Assembly (NCBI GenBank): GCA_024114885.1
Contig: CP099424.1
Span: forward strand, 1,860,001 to 1,924,000
Direction of reading: 5' to 3'
Length of the DNA: 64,000 nt
From: Septoria linicola
Taxonomy: Eukaryota > Ascomycota > Dothideomycetes > Mycosphaerellales > Mycosphaerellaceae
Below the pieces are notes generated by a model. The model saw nothing but the letters and a program-made list of their open reading frames with translations, was not told where the DNA came from and did no database searches. Position 1 is the first letter of the stretch, and each line of letters begins with the position of its first letter. The position numbers and the translations under genes are program-made. This document shows positions 1 through 10,389 of the stretch, piece by piece.

Positions 1-1516
1 TAGGACGATAAGAAAGATTAACGAGCTCTAGAAAGGTTTTAAAAGACTAATATAGTAGCTTCTCTTAAAAGACTACCTAAACTTTTATTTAAGGTATATT
101 ATAGTTATAGTCGACGATCGTAGTTAGTAAGTATAGTTAGCGCTTATTAATCGTCCTAGGTCCATAGGTTTATAGTATAGGTAAACTCTAGTTCTTAGCG
201 TTTCGAGAGCTTTATAGATCTCTAAAAAGAGCGTCTAAAGAATCTATATCTCTATCTAAAAGCTTACGTACGCTAGTAAAAGTATCTTATAACGAGACTA
301 CTACGAGTAATATAAGATATAAGAACCTATTAGAGCTCGACTACGATAATACTATCTCGCTTTAGTCGACTACGCGACTTTATCGATAAATTTATTAAGC
401 GTTAGTCGCTACTAATACTTATACTATCTAATACTAACTAGTAATAGTTAGAATATCTTACGTCTCTAACTATACTCTTCGCTTAGGCTACTACCTATAT
501 TAGTACGATAAAGGGCCCTAGCCTCTACCTAGTCTTTAGCTACTATAACTCTCTTTTCGATATTCTAGACAAAGTAGATAAGAAACTTAAGTATAAGAAA
601 GAGGCTTAGAAGGTCTTACTCTATAAGGTACTAGATAAAGCGTATACTAAGCTCTTTTAATATTACTAATAGACCTAGTAACGGTTTAGAGACTACTACG
701 GTATAGTAGTACTACTATACTCTATAATTAAGAGTATGTTCTAGAAGCGAGGCGCTTTCGATAACGATAGTTTAGAAGATCTCTACTAGAGCAAATTACG
801 CGTAGAGTAGTTAAAGTATTATAAAGCTTTATCTAGTACTATATAAGCTTCGAAATAGTAGCCTTAAGGTATATAAAGCTTCTTAACCTCCTTCGCTATA
901 AGGATCGATAGCGACGATAATAAAGCTTAACTAGTACTAGACGTAGCCCTCTTAGTCGAGCCTAATAACGAACTAGAGCGCTATCGGAAAATAGACTTCT
1001 TATATATAGAAGGAATAGATCCTATAGATATATAGCTAGCTCTTACTAATATATTCTCTACTATATCGAAAATAGCCTAGGATATTCTATATATTCTAGT
1101 AGTAGGTACTAGATACGAACGAGATTTTAGTATTATACGTTATTAGAACTACTATAATCGGATATATAATCTAGATACCTTTACGTATATTATACTATTA
1201 CGATATCGATATCGCGATTATAAGTATAATATAAGAGTAGTACTTACTATAGAAGTATCTACTCTTTGTTCTAATTTAGAACTTACTCGTAATTAGATAG
1301 AGGTAGTCGAGGAGTAGAATAAGGAGGTTAAAAACGAAATCAAGGCCCTTTTAAAGTTTAATAGTATTAGCGATAATAAAGAGGTTATAAAGATAGATAA
1401 ATTATAGCGTCGAAGTATATAAAAGCGTAATATACTCTATAGAGAAGCTTTAAGAGCTAGAACGTAGCTACTAACTACGTCTACCGACTATATATATTAT
1501 AAACTTAAGTCGACGT
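1..1516 (+). pseudogene. hAT transposase, C-terminal part, RIP-degraded
   Basis: This is the C-terminal half of a hAT transposase, the nuclear enzyme that cuts and pastes the element. The hAT dimerisation segment lies at about 1018-1231. It reads as DPID, then ALTNIF, then a serine/valine turn followed by ERDFSIIRY, then LLRYRYRD, matching the family pattern of a proline-rich turn, ERxFS and a final arginine-rich helix. Stops are TAG/TAA at positions expected for Gln or Trp. The N-terminal half is off the left edge. The equivalent full-length reading is at 37680-40060. The end is uncertain because RIP creates stops. Confidence 0.75.
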
Positions 1517-1788
1517 TAGATTAGCCTATCTATTCTACTTATTACTATTATCCCTCTCTCTATCTTTACTACTCTATTATATACTTTCTTTTATAGTCGA
1601 TACTAACTAGAATAATTCTTCTTTATAGTTATACTTAAAACCTATATTATACTTATTTTTTGTTCGCCTAACCTATCTAAGTATAGAGTAGGTATTTGTA
1701 CTATACCTATTACTATCTTCTATAGGTAGGCTAAGACCTAGCCTAACCTATATACTAATCCGTTTTAGCCTATCTATTCTAATGTCTA
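1..1788 (+). mobile_element. hAT-2, right end of a hAT transposon
   Basis: This segment is collinear with 38545-40332 at a constant offset of 38544 with no indel seen, so it is the right 1.8 kb of a second copy of the 8.2-kb hAT element; the left part lies outside the window. It ends in TGTCTA, the RIP-altered inverse of the TAGACGTCGGAATAGG terminus. The next eight bases, GCTACTAT, are the expected target duplication, and sequence from 1789 on is family A retrotransposon. Differences from the other copy are nearly all transitions, as RIP produces. Confidence 0.85.
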
Positions 1789-3185
1789 GCTACTATCGAG
1801 CTCTAATCTAAGCTTCCTAAGCTCCTCTTTTACTAGATTAGTAGAAATCTAGCTAATCCTAACTATCCTAACGCTGTTTTCTATAGCTAAGATAAGTATC
1901 TATATAGCTAGTTACTCTCCTAAGCTTAACTTTTAAGTATAGATTCTATATCTACTAGTTAACCTACTATTCTAGTCCTTTTTCTAAGTCCTAAGCCTAC
2001 TATCGCTATAAAAGTTAGCTGTCTTAAGCTACTTTCTACTACTAGGTCTTAAAAATCTAAGCTAGACCTATACTTCTAAAGCTTTTTTCTACTAGCGATT
2101 TCTAAGGTTAGTACTATAATCTACCTTCCTAGAGCTCTTTTCTATCGCTAATCGAAGAAGGGAGATAAGAGTTATCTATCTTAAAGGTCCTTTTACTACT
2201 AATTTTCGCCTAACTAAAGGAATCGCTAAAAGTATTAGTTTCTAGTAGAGAATTCTTAAAATTTAAGGTTTTTAGCTTATATAAAAGTAGAGAAGCTTAA
2301 ATCCTTAGTAATAACGGCTCTAATAGCTCCTTTCTAGCTATTAATTATAGCGCTAGTAGTCTCTTACGATATAGAAAGCGCGATCTAGTAAGTCGACTAG
2401 GTATATAAAAAATAAGGCTCTTTTAAGTTAGTAGGAGTAACGATAATAGTATCTAAGTCTTAGTCCTCGTTAGTAATAGTAAGATATATACTACGATAGT
2501 TAGTAATAGCGTTAGTAGTATACGATAGCTATAGAAGCGTTAAGGTAAAGTAAACTTTTAGTTCTCTTTTTAAACGATAACTAAAACTTATATAACTAAG
2601 CTCTATATATAGACTCCTAATCCTAATAGTAGTTACGCTACTATAATAAGGTATATAATTAGACTACTTTTATACTCTAAACAATCTCTTCTTCCTTATT
2701 AACTATTAATTAGTTACTATAGAGCCTTACTTCTATTAAGTTCGATTCTTATCTTTCGTTACTATCTAGTAACGCTATATAGCTGTTTATATACGTAAGT
2801 AGTAACTAATATAATAGAAAACTCTATAACTAGTTACGCGCCCGACTCTCCTTACTATTTAAGTTACTTATTACTAGTTACGTGCTTTATATCGCTCTAA
2901 GCTACTAATATAACTAATTAAAGACGTTCTTTTTCTCTATCGTATATAAAGTATAAGACTTCTCCTTTCTAGCGTTCTTTAACGCCTAAACGCTTATTAA
3001 GACTAGCGCTTTCGCCTTCTATCTTACTTATTCGAAGTCTAATATAAGAACTACCTAGATAAGATTCTCTAAAGAAGAGACGAAAAATAGCTTCTTTAAG
3101 TTCTATATAAGGTATAGCGCTCGCTCGTACTAATCGCGAAGGCTCTCTTATTAGTTTCTAGGCCTTAAGTAGACCTCTTACTAAT
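1789..3185 (+). other. pol-ORF3 spacer of A0
   Basis: This is about 1.4 kb between the end of integrase and the start of ORF3, also seen at 21919-23440 (minus) and 44090-45610. No long reading frame with a recognisable domain was found on either strand; forward frames are serine-rich in places. It contains one copy of the family A near-palindrome at 2559-2582. An untranslated leader, promoter or internal-entry region for ORF3 is possible but not shown. Confidence 0.55.
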
Positions 3186-6140
3186 ATAATAAACCTTGAC
3201 AACGCTACTAAAGCTATTCTATCGCTAGAAACGCTATAAGAATAGGAGGAGAGTATCGACTTAGTACTTAAGTAAGTCGAGGAAGCGAACGATAGAATAA
3301 AGATTAGTATATTTAACTTCTTTAAACGCCTCTTAGCTAAGATTTTGCTAAAGCACCTTAACGCGTAGAGCGTAAAGCGCGATAATATAAAGAAGATACG
3401 TTAAGAAGGCCGAGACTTAGTAAAAGAGAGAAACTTAATTTAGTAGTAGCTACGTATAGAGTTTAGGTATAAGTAGAACTTCCTCTTTCTTAATTAAGTC
3501 TTATATAATAAAGAGATACTTAGGAACCTTCGTTAATAGTTAAATAAGTATAAAGGTATCTTTAAAAGGAGTAAGCCTAAAGACTAGGTCTTCTTAGCGT
3601 AGTAAAAGTAAGATTATTTCTATTAGTAGATAGCGAATATATTCTCTTATAGCTAGTATTTTCAGCTATAGAGAAGTAAGAAGACTTCTAGCTCGTAGAG
3701 CTTAGGCTTTATTAATACGAACTTAGATAGAAGACGCTACTAGAATAAGTTTAAGAAGGAGCTCTCGTAGGTCGACGTCTTTAGCTATAAGATAAGAGAG
3801 GTACGCCTAGAAGCGAGCTATAGACTTAATTAGTATAGATTTACGATTAAGCTTACTAAAGAAGAGGCTTTTAAAGAACCGACTTACGTATTCCTAGTAG
3901 TAGAGAGATAGCTCTTAATATCCTATAGACTATTACCTCCTTCTAGAAATCTAAGATCTAATAGATAACTCTCTTTCTCTACGCCTAAGGGCCTATCCTT
4001 ATCTAGTCTTACTTAAAACTCTAGTTAAGAAAGAGAAAGAGAAAGTAATTTACTTACGACTCTAGAGCCTTACCTTAGAGATTCTATATCGCCTAGTACT
4101 ATATAGAGGCTAAAAGCTTAGTTAGAGAAGTTAACGCTAAGCTCTATAAAGAAGCCTACGCTTGTCTTTCGTAAGAGTAGAAGGCTTACTAGAATTCGTA
4201 CTAGAGAAACTATTATTACCTCGATTAAGACTTCTCTTATACTAAGCGCTTTAAGCGATAGCGATCCTATATAAGACTAAGTATTACCTACGATAGAGCT
4301 ACTACTAGGTCCGTAACGCTTATTACTAATCGTACTAGAAGATAATAGTAGAATTAAGCTAGAGAGCGACTCGGAGCCTAATCTACGTTACTAGGCTTAT
4401 ATAAAAGATAGTATTACCTCTAAAGTCTACTACTATATAATCGTTAGTAGTACTCTTAAAGAAGTCGATAATATCTAGAAGAAGAAGAAAGTAGCTAAGA
4501 GCTACGCTTTAATTAATATTCTTCTATACCTTAGCTAGCCTTTTTATAAAGAATATATAACTAAGATAGGTAATACTATAGGTTTAAGGCTACTAAAGAT
4601 AGCTAATATAACGTATACCTTCTACTAGCGTATTATTTAGATAGGTAGTATAGCCGATCTCTAAGCCCTTATCGTTTAGAATACTTAAAACTAGATATAT
4701 TTTAAGCTAGAAGCGAATACTTTCTTCTCTAAGCTAGTAGGACGCTCTCGTCGTAGTAAGAAGAGTACTAATACTTAGGAACTAGAGGACGATATTAACG
4801 TCCTAATATATAAAGTAAGAGGAAGCTATCTCGAACCCTTTTAGTTTATAGTAACTAAAGTAGACTTAAAGGTTACTTCTAACGTCTATTAGAGAGCTTA
4901 GGAGCTCTTAGGCTATAATAGTAATAAGGGTACCTAGACTAATTATAGCTTCCTCTTTTATTCTCCTTCTACTAGAGGCCTATTTTAGATCCTAGACTCT
5001 TTACTCGAAGCTATATAGTATAAGTTTATAGTATATCGATAGTATAATATAGCTATTAGTTAGTATAGTTAGTCTCGTAGTATATAGTACTTACTATCCT
5101 AATAGCTTCTTTACTAATATTCTTTACTATAGCTATACTAGCTAGTTACTACTCTATATACGACTATTAAGTACGTAGCCTACCTATCTACTATCTTTTA
5201 TATCTTTGACGATAAGGCTAGTTCTAACTACCTTAACGGCTTCTAATATATCGCCTTAAACAAGAATATACTACTTAAGAAGAAGGGCCTTAATTAGGTT
5301 TAATTTACGATCTCTCTAGACGATACTAGCGATAGAAGATAACTTTTACTAACCTCGGACACGATTAGTAATAGGCTCTTTAACCCTAAGGAGGTAAAGT
5401 AGCTAGCGAGGCGTATTATCGCTAATAAGTAAAGCTATAGTATAGGCTTCGTCGAGACTATACCTCTAGTAATTACTAACGAAATAAAAGCTAATCTTAA
5501 GCTTAGTTAGAAGAATCCTTATACTAATACGAGCTCGCTAGTTATTTCGTACCTCTATATCTCTTAGTAGTATACTCGTATAGGCGAAGAGTATTATATA
5601 ATTCTAATAGTGTTTCTAGCCTACTCTAATAGTTATACGTTAGATAAGCTATCTAATAGTAATTACGTTAACGTTCCTACGATCTATAGTATATATCTCT
5701 ATCGCGAGTAGATACTCTTTATAGCTTCTAGTACTATATACTCTATACGAGCGATAAAACCTTTCGCTATAGAGGTACTATTAACTAGCCTAGGCTCGAT
5801 TTCCGATATCTTAGTAGGCTAAGTTCTATAGGTAGATTAGGTAGTAAGTATAGAAATAAAGAAGCTCTTTAGTATAAGTAAGGAGGAGTTTAAGATCTAT
5901 ATAGCTAAGTAGTAGACTATAGCTAAAGCTTAATTTAATACCGCCTACGCTATAGCTATAGATATTAAGAAGTAGGTATTTAGCGAAGCTAGCTTTATAA
6001 GCGTAGATAGTAACTTAGAAGTATTAGTATTAAAAAAGAGAGAGGCTATTCCTAAGGAGATCTCTAAGAATATAGTAGAAGAGTAGCGTCTAGCGAATAA
6101 TAATTAGATCTAAGAAAGTGTTTTTAGTAGTTATCGTTAG
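3186..6140 (+). pseudogene. ORF3 of family A (A0 copy), unknown function
   Basis: This is an extra reading frame of about 980 codons downstream of integrase, where env sits in retroviruses. The likely start is the ATA at 3186: A1 and A2 have the same ATA followed by a conserved Thr-Asn-Leu, and ATG becomes ATA under RIP. The N-terminus is rich in Glu, Lys, Leu and Gln and looks coiled-coil (residues about 15-110). The middle has basic and Gln-rich parts. The C-terminal half includes NGF-x-YIAL at 5235-5258 and a long stretch open apart from TAG/TAA. No signal peptide or clear membrane segment was seen. I do not recognise the family. A related frame lies in element B (10390-13130), which argues for a real retained gene. 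Confidence 0.6.
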
Positions 6141-6151
6141 AAAAGGTAACT
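6129..6151 (+). repeat. near-palindrome at the end of ORF3 (A0)
   Basis: AGTTATCGTT and AAGGTAACT form two inverted halves around an A-rich centre, directly at the end of ORF3. The same site is present at the equivalent place in every copy with a complete ORF3 end. Function unknown. Confidence 0.6.
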
Positions 6152-6232
6152 ATTTAATAGGCCTCTAATTAAAAGTTTAATAGACTTTAATAGAAAAACT
6201 AGCTAGTTTTAAGTAATTCTAACTCTACTACC

Positions 6233-7256
6233 TCTTATAACGCTTCTAGTATAGTAGCCTAAAAGCGTAGATCCTACTTAAAGCTATAGGCGATCTCTCT
6301 TACTAGTCGCTAGAAGGGAAGCTTACTAATAAGTAGATCCCTAGTCCTCTAAAATATATAAATCTCTTATAGAGCTAAAACTATAGTAGATTAGCGTATA
6401 GACTACGTTTACCGACTACGTTTTAACTTACTACCTAGCTTATAGCGATAAGGCTTCCTTACTCTCTTTACTACTAGAGCCTTCTTAGAAAGCCTACTAG
6501 CTCGCGCTACGTTCTAAGTATTCGACTATACTTTTAGAATATAGGATTTCTTCTTTATAGTAAGTTTTAGACTAGCTCTTCTCTTCTTCTTCGTTACTAT
6601 CTTATAATACGCTTTTTACGTAATAGGCTACTTTCTACTAAGGCTCTTCCTACTAGTAGTAGGCCTATTTATAGTAGGAGGCTTATTATTCTCCTCTTTA
6701 GGCGTATCTTTATTATCCTTCTCTTTAGATACGTATTTATTATTATCTTTATTATTACTATCTTATATATCGATAAGAATTAGATTATTAGCCTATCCTT
6801 AAGGCTAGTCGCTAGCTCTCTCTATTTGAATTTATACTAATAGAGTAGGAGAACGCGATACTTAATTAGTAAGAGTACGTTATTTAGGCGTAAGTATAGT
6901 AGCGTCTTATACGAGACGATTAAAGAAGTCGTAGTTAACTAGAAGTACTATATCGCGCGAGAACGCGATAGAATATTAATAATATTATATTTATTTAGAG
7001 TTATAGTCGTAAGGTTAAAATTATAAGGTTTTAATATAGAGCTAGAATTTAGAGTCTAAAGCCTAAGGCACTAACGACCTCTCTATTCTCTAGAGGAACT
7101 CGCTATATATCTACTAAGATAATAGGTTAGAAATATAGTTAGTATCTATAGTTAGTAGACTTACGCTTCTACTAAACTATACTACCGTCCTAGCTAGTAA
7201 ACCTTATACGAATACGATAGTATAGCTATAGATCCTTAGCCTATAGTATAACCTAC
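6233..7256. mobile_element. hAT-3, internal fragment of a hAT element
   Basis: This matches 32711-33732 of hAT-1 along its whole length (1024 against 1022 bases). It contains the C-terminal tail of the histone H3-like gene and the basic ORF, both on the minus strand, and two copies of the 13-bp double motif (about 6399-6420 and 7133-7156). The right edge is the insertion point of A1: CTAC at 7253-7256 is its target duplication, so A1 landed inside the H3-like gene. The left edge joins A0 without a hAT terminus, so it is a rearrangement breakpoint rather than a transposition end. Confidence 0.7.
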
Positions 7257-7536
7257 TAATAGATAATAACTACTCTAATACTAACCTCCTAGGCAGGTAT
7301 AAGAGTAGTCGCTATAGAACAAGACCTATTTAGATAGTAATAGTCTTATAATACGTTAATTAAATAGTAGTAACGAGCTTAAAATAGTAGCTCTAGGACT
7401 AAGAGCCTTATACTAGGACTATAGGATATTAAATTAATTAAGTAGAGTAAATATTACTATCTTAGAAACGAGCTACTACCTTACTTTTATACTAAAACTA
7501 CTAAGTATAGTATATAGGTAGGCCTTTACCTTACTA
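7257..7536 (-). repeat. 3' LTR of A1
   Basis: This is a 280-bp LTR, read on the minus strand as TAGTAAGG to TCTATTA. The TA ends fit TG...CA after RIP, although the little-mutated solo copy at 60654 has the same TA ends, so TA may be original. It lies directly after the polypurine tract. Confidence 0.88.
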
Positions 7537-7552
7537 ATCCTCTCTTCCTTAA
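7537..7552 (-). other. polypurine tract of A1
   Basis: Minus-strand TAAGGAAGAGAGGAT abuts the 3' LTR, the standard place for the plus-strand primer of LTR elements. The same tract precedes the 3' LTR of A2, A3 and A5. Confidence 0.75.
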
Positions 7553-7680
7553 TATCTAACTAGATACCTAACTACCTATAGACCTTACTTAGAATTATTT
7601 AAAACTAGCTAGTTTTTCTATTAAAGTCTATTAAACTTTTAATTAGAGGCCTATTAAATAGTTACCTTTTCTAATAATAA

Positions 7681-9893
7681 CTACTAAAAATATCTTCTTA
7701 GATCTAATTATTATTCGCTAGACGCTACTCTTCTACTATATTCTTAGAGATCTTTTTAGGAATAGCCTCTCTCTTCTTCGACGCTAATACTTCTAAGTTA
7801 CTATCTACGCTTATAAAGCTAGCTTTACTAAATACCTACTTCTTAATATCTATAGCTATAGCGTAGGTAGTATGGAACTAAGCTTTAGCTATAGTCTACT
7901 ACTCGGCTATATAGACCTTAAACTCCTCTTTACTTATACTAAAGAGCTTTTTTATTTCTATACTTACTACCTAATCCGTCTATAGGACTCGGCCTACTAA
8001 GATATTAGAAATCGAGCCTAGGCTAGTTAATAGTACCTTCGTAGTAAAAGGTTTTATCGCTCGTATAGGGTATATAGTACTAGAAGCTATAAAGAGTATC
8101 TACTCCTAATAGAGATATATATTATAGATTATAGGAACGTTAACGTAATTACTATTAGGTAGCTTATCTAACGTACGACTATTAGAGTAGGCTAGAAATA
8201 CTATTAGAATTATATAATACTCTTCGCCTATACGAGTATACTACTAAGGGATATAGGAGTACGAAATAACTAGCGAGCCCGTATTAGTATAAGGATTCTT
8301 CTAACTAAGTTTAAGATTAGTTTTTATTTCGTTAGTAATTACTAGAGATATAGTTTCGATAAAGCCTATACTATAGCTTTACTTATTAGCGATAATACGC
8401 CTCGCTAGTATCTTCGCCTTCTTATAGTTAAAGAGCCTATTACTAATTATGTCTAAGGTTAGTAAAAGTCGTCTTCTATCGCTAGTATCGTCTAGAGAGA
8501 TCGTAAATTAAACCTAATTAAGCCTCTTCTTCTTAAGTAGTATATTCTCGTTTAAGGCGATATACTAGAAGCTATTAGAGTAGTTAGAACCTACCTTATC
8601 GTCGAAGATATAAAAGGTAGTAGATAGGTAGGCTACGTACTTAATAGTCGTATATAGAGTAGTAACTAGCTAGTATAGCTATAGTAGAGGATACTAGCGA
8701 AGAAGCTATTAGGATAGCGAGTACTATATACTACGAGACTAACTATACTAACTAATAGCTATATTATACTATCGATATACTATAAACTTATACTATATAG
8801 TTTTAAGTAAAGAGTCTAGGATCTAAAATAGGCCTCTAGTAGAAGGAGAATAAAAGAGGAAACTATAATCGATCTAGGTACTCTTATTATTATTATAGTC
8901 TAAGAGCTCCTAAGCTCTCTAATAGACGTTAGAAGTAACCTTTAAGTCTATTTTAGTTACTACGAACTAAAAGAGTCCGAGATAGCTTCCTCCTACCTTA
9001 TATATTAGAGCGTTAATATCGTCCTCTAGTTCCTAAGTATTAGTACCTTTCTTACTACGATAAGAGCGTCCTACTAGCTTAGAGAAGAAAGTATTCGCTT
9101 CTAGCTTAAACTACGTCTAGTTTTAAGTATTCTAGGTAATAAGAGCTTAGAGATCGGCTATACTACCTATTTAAATAATATACTAGTAGAGAGTATATAT
9201 TACGTTAGCTGTCTTTAGTAGCTTTAAACCTATAGTATTACCTATCTTAGTTATATATTCTTTATAAAGAGGCTAGCTAAGGTATAGAAGAATATTAATT
9301 AAAGCGTAGCTCTTAGCTACTTTCTTCTTCTCCTAGACATTATCGACTTCTTTAAGAGCTCTACTAACGATTATATAGTAGTAGACTTTAGAGGTAATAC
9401 TATCCTTTATATAAGCCTAGTAACGTAGATTAGGCTCTAAGTCGCTCTCTAGCTTGATTCTACTATTATCTTCTAGTACGATTAGTAATAAGCGTTATAG
9501 ACCTAGTAGCGGCTCTATCGTAGGTAATACTTAGTCTTATATAGGATCGCTATCGCCTAAAGCGCTTAGTATAGAAGAAGTCTCGATTAAGGTAATAATA
9601 GTTTCTCTAGTACGAATTCTAGTAAGCCTCTTACTTTTATAAAAGATAGGCGTAGGCTTCTTCGTAGAGCTTAGCGTTAACTTCTCTAACTAAGCTTTTA
9701 GCCTCTATATAGTACTAGGCGACGTAGAATCTCTAAGACGAGGCTCTAGGGTCGTAAGTAAATTACCTTCTCTTTCTCTTTCTTAACTAGAGTTTCGAGT
9801 AGGACTAGATAAGAATAGGCCTTTAGGCGTAGAGGAAGAAGGTCGTCTATTAGATCTTAGATTTCTAGAAAAAGGTAATAGTCTATAGGATAT
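7681..9893 (-). pseudogene. ORF3 of A1, C-terminal part
   Basis: This is the reverse complement of ORF3 in A0 (6140 down to about 3918), broken by element B at 9894. The N-terminal part resumes at 21171-21918. Stops are RIP-type. It shares the NGF-x-YIAL segment with the other family A copies. Function unknown. Confidence 0.65.
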
Positions 9894-10334
9894 TATAGTA
9901 CGTAAACCTATAACTAACCTAGGGTAGTAGTATATAAGTCTATACGTAGGTCGTAGGGCCGGAGTCGGGCGATAGCCCTACGTAGTAGCTAGTAGCAGGT
10001 GTAGTAGGCAGGTTAGCGGCGTGCCTATAGCGCGTCGTCGCGAAGGTGTACGTCGGTAGCTATAGTAGGTAGTATAGGCTATAAGTCTATTAGAATCGCG
10101 TAGTAGCGGCGCTAGTAGAGGACAGGTAGGAAGGGGAACAAGTAGTTAAACAATACTATATTATATAATCGCTAAGTAGTAACCTAAGTAGTCCTCTCTA
10201 ACCTTAGTAGTAGTAGTATAATAGATAATAGTCCCTAACCTCTATAGTAAGCTCGAAAATCGCCCTTATACGCCTAGGTAGTAGTAGCTGCTATAGGCCC
10301 GCCTACTAGGTATAGGGACGCCTACCGCGTTATA
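9894..10334 (-). repeat. 3' LTR of element B
   Basis: This is a 441-bp LTR with inverted ends TATA...TATA (TGTA...TACA before RIP is likely). It pairs with 20730-21170. The differences I could find between them are all C/T or G/A transitions. Confidence 0.92.
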
Positions 10335-10347
10335 TCCTTCCCTCTAT
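10335..10347 (-). other. polypurine tract of element B
   Basis: Minus-strand AGAGGGAAGGA directly precedes the 3' LTR and fits the plus-strand primer of reverse transcription. Confidence 0.7.
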
Positions 10348-10389
10348 AGAAGTCTCGCTAGAGACATTATAAACAATAGTATAGAGTAT

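Larger units (their letters stand above)
1789..6232 (+). mobile_element. A0, 3' part of a family A gypsy element
   Basis: This fragment holds the pol-ORF3 spacer (1789-3185), ORF3 (3186-6140) and a little 3' untranslated sequence. Its left edge is the hAT-2 insertion point. Its right edge stops inside the 3' untranslated region at TAATTCTAA, about 65 bases before the polypurine tract and LTR that follow the same sequence in A2, A3 and A5. It then joins hAT-3 sequence directly. It is the reverse complement of 7589-9893 plus 21171-23300 in A1, so A0 and A1 face each other as a large inverted repeat around hAT-3. Confidence 0.85.

Noticed and set aside
1..1788. LINE reverse transcriptase C-terminal domain
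   Set aside because: An early reading suggested it, but the C-terminal block with ERDFS and the collinear upstream sequence in hAT-1 clearly match hAT transposase.
3186..6140. ORF3 as an envelope gene
   Set aside because: Position fits, but no signal peptide, furin-type site or clear transmembrane helix could be seen, so the name is not justified.
6233..7256. The 1-kb shared segment as its own transposon nested in hAT-1
   Set aside because: No target duplication or terminal repeats could be found at 32711 or 33732, and the H3-like gene runs across the right border in hAT-1, so it is simply a piece of the hAT.
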